Source: Zantedeschia hybrid cultivar (taxonomy: Eukaryota; Streptophyta; Magnoliopsida; Alismatales; Araceae). Taken from it: a stretch of DNA of 64,000 nt. The DNA lies in NCBI GenBank assembly GCA_030544215.1, contig JARZZO010000006.1:46166501-46230500 (forward strand). Direction: 5' to 3'. The notes under the pieces are model-generated. The model did not search any database and was not told the DNA's origin. It saw nothing but the letters and a program-made list of their open reading frames with translations. Positions 21,571-32,965 of the stretch are shown piece by piece. A program made the translations under genes and the position numbers. Numbering within the stretch: position 1 is the stretch's first letter; each line of letters opens with the position of its first letter.

Positions 21571-23875
21571 AGATTTCACTGTGTTTTCGCCGTTTCGGTC
21601 TCCAAATGATGCGTTTATAATTAATTCCATGCGTAGTTTAGATTTTAATTACATTTGCTTTAATCATGTGATGATCACAGTAAATTTACTGTAAATTATT
21701 CTGATTAAAATCGATTTTTCTTTGGGTTATTTTGTGTTCTTCGTCTGACGAAGAACGCATCGTGACGGCACGTTTACGGGCACCCCAAAGGTTGGGGATG
21801 GCTCGCGGGCGTGTGGATTTCCTCCCATGGGATCGTTAATAGTTAGATGTATCTAAGATCGGTGTTTATGGGGATAGATGGAACCCCTTTATCTTCCAAA
21901 ATATTATTGAAAACCCATGGAAACTGCAGGTTCGGTTTGCAGTTAAAACAGAAAAAAAAAAAAAAAAGGGCCTTTTGGCAACCTTGGAGGCCACCGGAGT
22001 CGTCGCCGGCGTCCCTAGCCGCCGACCAGGGGCTCACGGCGTCGGGGGCCCACCGGCCGACGCCTGCTAGGCAGGTGGGCGGCGGCGGGGCCGCCGCCTC
22101 CCGTCCCCCCCTGCGTAGCTAGGGTTACCTAGCTGCGTCGGGCGGGAGGGGAGGGGCATCCGGGCTGGCCCGGGTCCTGGGCCGACCCAGCCCGGCGCCC
22201 GACCCGGGCCAGGCCCGCCCATGGGGCGGGACTAGGCCCGGTCTGGGCGCCGGCTTAGGCCGGTCCAGGGGCCGGACCGGGCCCGGTTCTCCTGCCCCTT
22301 TTTTTTATCCTTTTTTTTTTAACCCAAATAAATTCCTATTAAATTGATTATTGGCCCATAAATTACAGAAATTTTATTAAAATTTCAAAATTTGATTTTA
22401 ATCTGTATGATCATTTTATAGGCCAATAATTAAATATTTTAAATAGGAATTAGCTATTTAACAAATGTTGTTAATTAGCTTTTAATCTAATTGTTAGATT
22501 ATCTTGACATTAAAGAGAATTAATTTAATTGTTAAATTAAATTTTTAATGTCTGTAAAATTAACTAGCATGGAATTTTATAAATGTGTCTATTGGAGTTA
22601 ACATGCACTTATTATTTTGATGTGCATTAGTTTGCTTATTTGAATTAGATTTAAATTAGCATACTTTGACTTAATGAAATTTTTCGAAAATTCTAAATCC
22701 AATTTTGATTGGTCCCTGGTTTTATGAAACCTAAAATTATGTATTTTCGAAAATTTTATTTAGCCATTTGATGTGCTATTTCATGTGTAGTTTGTTTAAA
22801 TAAGACACATGGTGGTCATGGACGTGCATTATTTGTGGATATGGAATGTGATTGTGTGGTTTGTTATTTATTAATAAATAGAGGTATGCGAACCTCTCCC
22901 TCTCATATTCCAATGTATTTCTACCTTCCTCCTTGATGTAATCGCCATAAGGCTTCCTCTTTTAAATTATCATGTAATTACGAATTATGATGCAATTTGA
23001 TCGAGGCGGTTGCGCGCGGAGCGAGGATGATCCACAATTGCAACCAGATGTAGATGAAGGAGTTCATCAAATCTATGAGTTTGCAGACTCATGATATAAA
23101 TTGTTATGTTGTGTGTGTGTGCGTGTTTGATTGTTTGGCTCAAGTCAAACTGCAGTGCCGTCCATGACCACACTAATGTATGTGATGCGTGTGCTTTATA
23201 TATGCTAGGTTATTAGTATTTATAATATATTCGATACATTTAATACTATCACGTAGGATGAGACCAAACTAAATAAATAAAACCTTCATAACAAATTCTA
23301 AGCCGTAGCGCGAGTCATTGAGAATGCACCGCGTGGCTCTCCATCAATATGATTAATAGAACTTAATACAGTGGTGGTAGATACTGTGTGTTTACCCGAG
23401 GTTTGCCATCGTCTGTGGAGAGGACTGTTGATCATGGCATTAGATGCCTGTGGATAAGAGTAGAGGAACAATATAGTTATCCACGTGTTTACTCGGGAAC
23501 TATATTCCCACTCTACTCTGTCATGTATTGATGGTAATACTTAGACCGGGGATAATGGTCTACTGTGTTTACCCGGGACCATTAATAACCTGGGAGCTGA
23601 AATATGATCGGATATTGCAAGGAGTTGCAATTATCACTAGATGATTGCTCTGAGATAGCGGTATGATACTACGTGTTTACCCGAGGTCATACTGTGATGC
23701 TTGGAGATTCTGATCCCCACTAGGAGACAGTCGGCGTCTCCCATTCTGTATATCTGAAGGTTATACAATCCGTCGAAAATTAGTGGGAGTAAAACTAGAT
23801 AATAAAAGACCATATCTTGTTTTAGTTAATTTGAATATATGCTAATTATCATTTGATTATCTCCTGTAGGCTAGA
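21571..23875 (+). other. Element C: untranslated leader
   Basis: No credible gene. A GC-rich block (21960-22300), an AT-rich tract with AATCTAA-TTG-TTAGATT type palindromes (22330-22800), then four hairpins (about 23384, 23483, 23562, 23671). Here the constant core is different: CGTGTTTACCCGAGG or close variants. Arms pair at three sites: AATGGTC with GACCATT, GTATGA with TCATAC, ATAGTT with AACTAT. GGAGAC-loop-GTCTCC lies at about 23721-23740 after the CTGATCCCCACTAG motif. Confidence 0.7.
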
Positions 23876-24640
23876 ATGTCACACCATAACCCGTTGCGAG
23901 GCATACTTGATGCCTATGTCTTGGATAATGAACCTCCTGCTGAACCAGCATTAGATGCCCCAGAGGAGGAAATGATAGCGTATGAAAAATGGAAGAAAGA
24001 TTCCACCATGGCCCAATGCTACATGCTAGCCTCTATGAGCAATGAGTTGCAGAGGCAACATGAAGAGATGGATGCTAGATCTATCATGCTCCGTTTGAAG
24101 GAGCTGTTTGGTGAGCAGAGTAGAATCGAATGATATGAGATATCGAAGAATCTGTTCAAGGCTCAAATGGCAGAGGGAACTTCAGTACAGAATCACGTAC
24201 TGAATATGATTGAGTGGGTAGAGAGGCTGGATGCTCTTGCGATTACACTTCCCAAGGAGATGCACATAGACCTTGTATTATCTTCACTTCCACAATCATA
24301 TACTCAGTTCATCGTTAATTTTAACATGAACAAGATCCATGCCACCTTAGCTGAACTACTGAACATGTTAAAGACTGCTGAAGGGAACCTTGTGAAGGAT
24401 AAACCCCAAGTCCTCATGGTTGGTAAGACCAACAGAAAAAGACTTGTAGTCCAAGCTTTTCGTAAGAATAAGAATAAGGTTTAGAGGAAGGCAAAGGTTG
24501 TCAAGAAATACAAAGGAAAAAGTGCTGAGAAAGGTGATTGCTTCTACTGTCACCAGAAAGGCCATTGGAAGAGGAATTGCAAAGAATACCTCAAGGACAA
24601 GGCTCAAGGAACTGTGAAGCAGCAGGATGCTTCAAGCATC
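23876..24640 (+). pseudogene. Element C: gag
   Basis: Starts MSHHNPLRGILDA and then jumps in frame to YVLDNEPPAEPALDAPEEE; the segment corresponding to NKLTGPNYIDWLRNLKIVL in B is deleted. Further blocks are KELFGEQSRIE, KAQMAEGTSVQNHVLNMIEW, FNMNKIHATLAELLNMLK and the knuckle CFYCHQKGHWKRNC. Stops at 24134 (a CGA-to-TGA type change) and 24482 (CAG to TAG type) inactivate it. Confidence 0.85.
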
Positions 24641-25950
24641 TATATGATAGATATAAACTTGTCAATAAGAGATTGTACATCATGGGTATTAGATACTGGA
24701 TGTGTATCTCATATCTGCAATTATGTGCAGGCACTGATAAGAAGACGTAAGCTGAGGACCGGTGAGGTGGAGTTGAGGCTAGGTAACGGCGCAAGAGTTG
24801 CGGCGATCGCAGTGGGGACAGTGAAGCTCAAGCTACCATCCGGAGACACATTTTTATTAGATGAATGTTATTATGTACCTAGCATAATAAGGAACATCAT
24901 TTCTATTTCATATTTAGATAGAATTAGATACAATTTAGATTTTGGGAACAATAGTTGTTCAATTTATTTTGGAAATAAATTAATAGCTTCTGCTATATTA
25001 TCCAATGGTTCGTATCTATTAAATGTGTCTCATGATAATTTACATATCGGTTCTTCAATTAAAAGAAGTAAGTATGAAATGAACAAAGCCTACTTATGGC
25101 ATTGTAGGTTTGGACACATTGGTGAAAATAGACTCCAAAGGATGCATAAAGATGGATACTTGGATCCATTTGATTATAAATCATATGCAACCTGTGAGTC
25201 ATGTTTAATGGGTAAAATAGTTAAGTCTCCATTTAGTGGAACTTGAGAAAGAGCCAAAGATATATTAGAACTCATACATTCAGATGTATGTGGTCCTATG
25301 TCAACCCAAGCCATTGGTGGTTTTTCATACTTCATTACATTCACTGATGATTACTCAAGGTTTAGATATATATATACTTATTGAAGTATAAATCTGAAGC
25401 CTTTGAAAAATTCAGAGAATTTAAGAATGAAATAAAAAAACAAATAGGAAAGAGTATAAAAACCATCCGATCCGATCGGGGTGGTGAATACTTGAGTACA
25501 GAGTTCATTAAATACTTAAAGGATAATGGTATTCTTTCTTAGCTTACACGTCCTTATACACCTCAGATGAATGGTGTATCAGAAAGGAGAATTTCACATT
25601 AATGGAAATGGTGCGATCCATGATGAGCATGTCCAAATTACCAGTGTCCTTATGGGGATATGCACTTAGCTCGGTTATGTATATCCTGAACAAGGTATCT
25701 AGCAAATCTGTTGAAACCACTCCATATGAGATATGGAATGGAAGAAAACCAGACCTTAAACATGTTAAAGTCTGGGGATGTCCTGCTCATGTTAAAAGAC
25801 ATGACGCAGATAAGCTGGAGTCCAGAACTGACAAATGCAGATTTGTGGGATATCCAAAACAAACTTATGGATATTACTTTTATCATCCTTGCGAACAAAA
25901 GGTGTTTGTGGCCAGGAGAGCTGTCTTTTTGGAAGAAGATTATATTCTCT
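24641..25950 (+). pseudogene. Element C: protease and integrase
   Basis: Protease motif SWVLDTGCVSHIC, then DECYYVPSIIRNIISISYLD, zinc-binding WHCRFGHIGENR and CESCLMGK, a stop after SPFSGT (25244), LIHSDVCGPMST and the TDDYSR Asp. Frameshifts near 25380 and 25590 break the core around the catalytic Glu (gatcggggtggtgaatac, 25474). The end is open again: SLWGYALSSVMYILNKV and KVWGCPAHVKRHDADKLESR. Confidence 0.85.
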
Positions 25951-27246
25951 AGAAGGACAATGGGAGTAAAGTAATTCTGTAAGAAATTCCAAACCCACAA
26001 ATTGGTAATGGTTCATCAGATGAACCGTCAGTTTCTGAACCTGTTCAAAATGATACACAGGAACCTCATAGGTCTGAAAGAGTGTCTAAACCACCAGAAA
26101 GATATGTGGGACATATTAATTTGGATGGTTCAAGGATACCCTATAATGAGGATAATGATCCTAAGACTCACCAGGAGGCCATTGAAAGTCCAGAGGCTGG
26201 GAAATGGCGGGAAGCCATAAATTCTGAAATATAGTCCATGTACATCAACCAAGTTTGGAACTTGGAAGATTTACCCGATGGTATAGTACCTATCGGCTAC
26301 AAATGGATCTTTAAAAGAAAGATTGGTGCAGATGGACGTATTGAGACTTATAAAGCAAGATTAGTGGCGAAAGGCTATCGTCAAAGACAAGGTGTTGACT
26401 ATGACGAAACCTTCTCACCCGTTACTATGATTAAGTCTATCAGAATTCTTCTCGCCATTGCTGCCTACTATGATTATGAAATCTGGCAGATGGATGTGAA
26501 GATTGCCTTCCTCAATAGAAACCTTGAGGAGGAGGTGTATATAATACAACCAGAAGGATTCACATCTAAAGAATCTTCAGACATGGTACGCAGGTTGCAA
26601 AGGTCTATTTATGGACTGAAGCAAGCTTCCTGAAGCTGGTACATAAGATTTGATGAGGCAATCAAATCTTATGGCTTCATTAAGAATGAAGATGAGCCCT
26701 GTGTATACAAGAAAAATAGTGGGAGCGAAATCACATTTCTGATTCTTTACGTTGACGACATCCTACTCATTAGGAATGATGTTATCAGTAAAGATATGGC
26801 TGTCAAAAAACTTCTCGATGAAGGATTTGGGAGAAGCATCTTACGTATTAGGAATACGGATCTATAGAGATAGATCAAAGAAGATGCTAGCTTTAACCCA
26901 ATCCATGTACATAGAAACCATTGTCAAAAGGTTTGTCATGGAAAATTCCAAAAGAGGTCTTATACCGATGAGACATGGAATTTCACTTTCTAAAGGTCAG
27001 TCTCCCAAGACACCTGAAGAGAAGGCTGTGATGGATAAAGCTCCCTATGCTTCTGCCATAGGGTCCATCATGTATGCCATGCTATGTACCAGACCTGATG
27101 TAGCATATGCTCTAAGTGTTACGAGCAGACATCAGGCAGATCCAGGTGATGAACACTGGAAGGCTGTGAAATGTATCCTTAAGTACTTGAGAAGGACTAA
27201 GGATCTATTTCTAGTCTATGAAGGAGGAGACTTAAAGCTGCAATGA
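25951..27246 (+). pseudogene. Element C: reverse transcriptase
   Basis: Blocks VWNLEDLPDGIVPIGYKWIF, QGVDYDETFSPVTMIKSIR, QMDVKIAFLNRNLEEEVYI, RSIYGLKQAS and the catalytic YVDDILLI (26749-26773). Stops at 25952, 25981, 26234 and 26632. A frameshift just after the YVDD box (near 26780) shifts into the frame carrying MKDLGEASYVLGIRIYRDRS and PYASAIGSIMYAMLCTRPDV. Confidence 0.88.
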
Positions 27247-27720
27247 TACACTGACTTGAGTTTTCAGTCTGATCCTGACGATAGCCAAGTCAACATCAGG
27301 TTTTATTTTCACACTCAACGGGGGAGCAGTGAGCTGGAAAAGTTCCAAGTGGGAAACTACAACTGATTAGACAACGGAAGCCAAGTATATTGCTTCTACT
27401 GAAGCCACCAAGGAAGCTGTATGGATGAAGAGATTCATCGGTGATCTTGGTGTGATGGAAAGCATATCTGGTCCCGTCCCACTGCTGTGTGACAACAATG
27501 GGACCATTGCTCAAGCGAAAGAGCCGAGGTCTCATCAGAAGTCGAAGCACATTCTGCGGCGCTTTCATCTGATCAGAGAGATTATAGCTCGAGGAGATGT
27601 CGTGGTAGAAAGAGTTCCTTTAGCCGACAACATAGCAGATCCACTTACAATGCCTTTGTCTAAAAATATCTTTGAGCGTCACTTAGAGAATATGGGTATT
27701 CTGTATAAAAGTGATTGGCT
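27247..27720 (+). pseudogene. Element C: RNase H
   Basis: After a stop following GGDLKLQ and frameshifts, the tail reads KRFIGDLGVMESISGPVPLL, CDNNGTIAQAKEPRSHQKSK, HILRRFHLIREIIARGDVVV and ADPLTMPLS. The central Asp-Ser-Thr-Thr-Glu-type block is garbled. Non-functional. Confidence 0.8.
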
Positions 27721-27723
27721 TTG

Positions 27724-27738
27724 GTCCAAGTGGGAGAT
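27724..27738 (+). other. Element C: polypurine tract
   Basis: GTCCAAGTGGGAGAT directly before the 3' LTR; same motif as in A, B and H. Confidence 0.8.
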
Positions 27739-29034
27739 TGTTAGTATTAGATGGTCTCAAAGCCAATCCGATACTATGCACTGATTCAGATTATTATCAA
27801 TAAATGGAAATAATTCATTGTGTGTAATTAATTCGATCTATGTTTATCGTATCACGATGAAGTCCATGAACATGTGCAACAGTCTTCGGATTATGATGAG
27901 ATCATAATTACGGGACCGAAAACTTATAAACACTTGTTCTTAATTGTTCCTTGTCATAGGACGTTTGAAATAGGACATCTAACATCCGGATAGACTAGTA
28001 TAGGTTCCTTAAGCTTATATGATGAGGGTGACTGATCCCATAAGTCACTTGTGTGGAGACACTATGTTGGACCTGTAGGTGCTCATTGGCGAATGAGTTC
28101 ACTGAACTGATCCGACTATGAATCCCTGGATGGTAAACACCTCACTGTTAACTAGCTCGATTCTTTTGTCACGGTTGCATGGATGATCCTTGGACCTGAG
28201 ACGCCAAAGATATCTTGTTGGTAGGTTTCTGAACTTTGACCTTGACTAACGAATCCCTAACCATGGGTTATCAATAAGTCAAGCGATCGGGTTCAGGGAA
28301 ATGCCCTTGAAGGTAATTGTGTGTTCAATATGGGATCATCCACTCTCGGTAGTTTGAGAGAGAATGTTTCGGGAATGATGCGCTTAAAGTCCCTGGCCAG
28401 GGCGGACTCTATATTCGATAAGGAGTTATCGGATTCAGATTAGCGGCATCTGATTCAAGTGAACCGACTGAATAGGGTTTAACAGTAAACCATACCCTAG
28501 GTCGATTAGAGAACATTGCACGGATGAAGGATTATATCCGCGCACTAACCGATGACAGAAAGGTTCCAATAGAGGGTTGCGATAACCCCAGTGCCATCTA
28601 GGATCACGCGATGTTGCTTGGCATCCAACGTGATCGGAAGTCCGTCCGAATTTATTGTGGGACAATAAATTCGGCTGATTAATTGAATATAAGGATATTA
28701 ATTAATTTAGTGGGTCAGTAAAAGGTTACTGGACTTAATGGGCTATGAACTAGACTGGTATTTGGGCCTAGAGGGTCACACCCAAATAGTTTTCAAGTAT
28801 ATGGATAATCTGACAGGATTTCGGATAAGTCTGGGTTTTTATGAAAAACAGCAAACAAACTTCTTATAAAAGAACGGATACTACGTTGGGGGCTAGCAAC
28901 CCTAACCTAGTCGTCGTTCTTTCTCTCTCTCTCTCCTCTCTTTTGGGCGTGTGACACGAGGCGGCCATCTGGAGGCTTCGCTTCGATTCCCGACTGCTCT
29001 GCCTTCCATCCGACGGGAGATTCTGAATCCGCAT
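27739..29034 (+). repeat. Element C: 3' LTR, first part
   Basis: Starts TGTTAGTATTAGATGG and aligns with 20013-21250. Interrupted at 29034 by B; bases 29030-29034 (cgcat) are the left target duplication. The remainder is 46970-47262. Confidence 0.9.
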
Positions 29035-30620
29035 TGTTAGAATTGGGTGGCCTCAAAGCCAATCATTGTACATTCTAGTTCAAATTATTAATAAAGGCAA
29101 TCATTTCTTCATTTATAGTTCTTGGAAATTAACTATCGTAATGAAGGTCCGTAGACAAATGTATGGGATATTGAATCATGATGAGATCATGATAGTGAGA
29201 TCAATATCCTCAGTCACTTGTCTTAAACAGTTCTCGATCATAGGATATTTAAGATGGACATTAAATATCCGATAAGATCGACACAAGTTATGTCTGCTCA
29301 TGTGATGAGGGTGAATGATCTCACATTCACTCGTGTGGTGACACTAAGACAAACATGTGGGTGCTCATTAGAGAATGAGTTCACTGAACAGACCCAAATA
29401 AGAATTCTTGGATGGTAATTATACCTATTAGTCAACCAGGGAATTCAATCTTTGCAGTAGCACAGTTGGTCCTTTGACCTGAGTCACCAATGATACCTTG
29501 TTTGTGGACCATTGTATCTTGATTCTCTGACTTGTGGTCTTTAACCATTAAGTCCACGATAGTCGGTCTCTTAGATACAGTGGAAAGCTTCCGAAGGTAA
29601 TTGAGTGAACAACAAGGGATCACTCACTCTTGGTATAAGACTGGAGAGAGAATGTCCTATGGATGTGTACACAGAAATCTCTGGCCAGGGTCAAATGAAA
29701 GAGATGTCTTTCTAGATATTAACTGAGTACTGGAATCCATCTAAATAATGCGATAGAGGGTTTGACTATAAAACCATACCCTTGCGTTATTGGGACATTG
29801 GATGAGTGAAGGATTTTATCTGTGCGGTATCTGCAGACGGAAAGGTTCAATTGAAGGGAACAATATCCCTTATATCTTCTGGGATCATGAGGTAGTGTTT
29901 AGTGCTGTTCATGATCAGAAGGCCAAGTGAATTAATCATCAGATGATAATTCACTTGTTTATTAAATTAATCATTTAACATATGATGTTTAAATGTTAAT
30001 TAATAAATATTAAAATATAGAATCAGTTCTAAGTTTAATGGGCCTGAAACCGGACTGATATATAGGCCTAGAGGGTCACACACATAAGAGTTCTCATCAG
30101 ACGGTGAGAGACGTTAAATTTCATGCTTATCTGGGTTTTTATGAAAAGCCGCAGGATAAACATGAAGATTTAATGGAGAATTATCCAAGGCCAAACTCTT
30201 GAATAATCATGAGGATTAATCCTTATGCTTATCCTTATTTCTATATAAGGAGGCCAAGGGGGAGGGGTAAAAAGTTGGTTGGACGAATTACCCGCCCCAG
30301 ATTCTCTATCTCCTCTCTCTCTCTCCTTCTCTCTCTCTTGGAGTAGATCTATCTCTCTCCGCGCATGGTGGATTTGAGATCTAGTCGGAGCACTCAAGTC
30401 GAGGAGGAAATCGCGTCTGCAGCGGGAACTCGTGTGGATACCTCTAGAGATCGTGCGCTTGCGCGATTACCGAGTCGGAATCATCCACGGGAGATTCGAA
30501 ACCCCGCAAAGGTGAAGAACCGTTCTTCCCGCGTTTATTTTATTGTCCGTTTTATGATCCCGGCACCCGATACATAGGAATCGTTTTTATTCTCCGCTGC
30601 GTTCTTGGCGATTCCTTACA
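29035..30620 (+). repeat. Element B: 5' LTR
   Basis: 1586 bp, TGTTAGAATT to GATTCCTTACA. Same length as the last 3' LTR copy (45379-46964). Contains a TATA box at 30241 followed by a CT-rich tract. Confidence 0.93.
30241..30250 (+). promoter_or_regulatory. Probable TATA box of the B LTR
   Basis: CTATATAAGG, followed about 55-100 bp later by a pyrimidine-rich stretch. The box is conserved in the three 3' LTR copies (near 43568, 45070 and 46585). This is the expected Pol II promoter for the element RNA. Confidence 0.6.
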
Positions 30621-30621
30621 G

Positions 30622-30634
30622 TGGTATCAGAGCC
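30622..30634 (+). other. Element B: primer-binding site
   Basis: TGGTATCAGAGCC one base after the LTR; initiator Met tRNA complement. Confidence 0.92.
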
Positions 30635-32965
30635 TGGTTGCTGGTTCGATCGTAAAACGGCATCGTTTTGCGTGATTTTCTCGTTATGCTAGTAGAACCC
30701 GTATTGTACGTGTTCTTGGGCTAAAAATTATTTTAAAATCTGGGAATCCTTCCCACGCTTTTAGAAGGTCTAAAACTTGTTGGGATTTGATCCCGGATTT
30801 TATTTGGGATTTTCGGAGTTCTTCGTGGAACGATGAACAGGGTGTTTTCGGCAGCTTCGTACGCGATTCCCAAGGGTTGGGATGGCGGCCCGGATGCCCA
30901 GATCTCTTGGTGATAGTCACCACTACACATCGGGCATGATTTCCGGTGCCATGGTGGCCTTGAAGAGCTACAAAATCGAGCCCCAAATCGGATTTAAAAC
31001 CCTGCAAAATCAGATTTCTGGGGGGTTTTTGGGCTTGGTTTTCACCCCATTGGAGGCCGGCGCCGGGCACGTCGCAGGCGCCGGGGGCACTGCCGGCGTG
31101 GCCGGCGCCGCCGCCGGGGGGGTGGCCGCCGGCGCCCCAACGCCTCTAGTCGCCGCTGTTCCTGCTCCATTAGGGTTTAGGGTTGCAGGAAGAAGCCAGG
31201 TCGGCCGGTCCCGAGCCGGTTCGGACTGGCTCGGCCGGACCCGGCTAGGGCCAGGACCTGGCTGGGCCAGGTCCAGTGCCTGGCTCGACCAGGACTCGAG
31301 CCTAGCTGGGCCAGGGCTCGAGCTTGGCCGAACCAGGGTTCGTACAGCCCATGTGGCTGAGCCCTGTTCAGATTAAAACCCCCTTTAAACCCATTATTAG
31401 CCCATTTTCAGCCCTTTTCAGCCCATTTTAAAATTGTTTTAAAACAGAAAAATTATACGAATAATTAATTATTGTTATTAATTATTTTTATGATTATTAA
31501 CAGGTTATTAAACTGTTTAATAACTGTTATTCACTTAAAGGGTTTTATTGTTAACAGGGTATTGGTTAATTATTTAAAATTGTTTTAGATAATTAATTTC
31601 CTTGTTAAATCAATTAGTTTAAAAATGTTTTAAACTGATTTTATGCATAACTTGATTACATTTTTCTGTTCAAATTGTTTGAATGAAGATTTAGATCAAC
31701 TGAATAGTTTAGTTATTTAATCTGTCAATAATGTTTTGAATATTATTGATAATGTTGAAATAAATGTTATTTCTAAAACTAATTGGTATTATAATTTTAT
31801 ATTTATAAAATTTAATACCAAACTGCAATTATGTGATGATTGTGATGCATGTGATGTGTTTTATGGTGGGATGATCATGGACTTATTATTATCATGTGAT
31901 GATTGATGTAAATGAATGCGATGCTTATTTCATTTAGTATTTTAAATAGGACCTGCGTGTCCTCCTCTCTCTTAATCCAGATGTACTCTCTACCTTCCTA
32001 TAAGATTGTACTCCCCTTGATAAGGTCAAGATTTCTTAATGTTTAAATGTACATTTATGGACCTGCGAGTCCTGAATTTCATATTTAAATGTTTCGGATT
32101 AAGCTTAGAGGACGGGATCTTCTGAAGACACCTCTGGAGGAAGGACTCACATCAAATGGAACCAGTGTTGCTGTTTTCACATTAGGATCCTATTATGGAT
32201 CATCGTTTGGCTCCGATGATTCCATAGTAGCTTTAGCAGTCCATGATCATCCCTATTTAATTTTTCTGCATATATGTGATGTTTGCGGACTATGCTATCA
32301 TGTATATATTTCTATTAAGTATAATGATACTTCAAATCGAAATACTATTGATAGCACAATTTTTATAAATCAACTCATCAAAAACCCTCTTTTAAAATTT
32401 AAGTTGTAAACGTGAGATATTCAGAATAATCTACGTAACCCACCATCATTATAGATCTAAGGATAATTATTATCTCAAATGGATTTGTTGTGCTACTACA
32501 AGGTCTATTTGATTAAGAAATTAACCTAGGTCTACGACATGTGATGTCATTAAGATAAATGGACAAATAGTGTAGTTTTGTTGTGCTACCACAAGGATTG
32601 CACTATGAATTCATGTTATCTAAGTAATGATGGGTAAACTTAACTGAATCATTTGATTTGTTGTGCTACCACAAGGTCATTCTGATTCAAGGGTTAAATC
32701 GATCGGATATTGCAAATGTTGCAATTGTCAAGAGTTGACTGCCTAAGGGACTTGATGTGATTTGTTGTGCTACCACAAGGTCACATGCATGTTGCCCGAA
32801 GGATTCTGATCCCCACTAGGAGATCACCGGAATCTCCCGTTCTATATATTATAGGGTCATACAGATCGCCGAAAAATAGTGGGAGCCTAAATCAAGATTA
32901 AAAGTCCTATATCTGATTTTAAGAACTATCTGCTCATTTTTATATATATTTCCTTATAGGTCGCT
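30635..32965 (+). other. Element B: untranslated leader
   Basis: Non-coding. A GC-rich block with repeated CTGGGCCAGG-like palindromes (31050-31370), an AT-rich tract (31400-31850) with a perfect 10-bp palindrome (GTTATTAAAC and GTTTAATAAC near 31505), then the hairpin array at 32470-32790. A conserved CTGATCCCCACTAG plus GGAGAT-loop-ATCTCC hairpin lies about 150 bp before gag (32805-32840). The 164-codon frame in the GC block is compositional. Confidence 0.75.
32470..32790 (+). repeat. Element B: leader hairpin array
   Basis: Four copies (about 32483, 32576, 32656, 32760) of TTTGTTGTGCTACCACAAGG, itself foldable (TTGTG, CTAC, CACAA). Each lies between different but complementary arms: AAATGGA with TCTATTT (one G-U), ATAGTGTAGTT with GATTGCACTAT (11 pairs, three G-U), TGAATCA with TGATTCA, ATGTGA with TCACAT. 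Constant core plus compensated arms is the pattern expected of a selected RNA structure. Confidence 0.75.

Noticed and set aside
21139..21630. Overlapping 100-163 codon frames at the LTR end, repeated near 7000, 47000 and 55700
   Set aside because: They fall in the homologous LTR end of C, G and H, in different frames and strands, so they are shadows of a GC-rich LTR segment.
30882..31376. 164-codon frame in the B leader
   Set aside because: It matches the GC-rich palindromic island, encodes repetitive Gly/Ala/Arg sequence, and the other leaders have no counterpart.
32089..32409. 106-codon frame in the B leader
   Set aside because: It lies in the untranslated leader, hydrophobic and without a domain, and has no counterpart in the A, C or D leaders.
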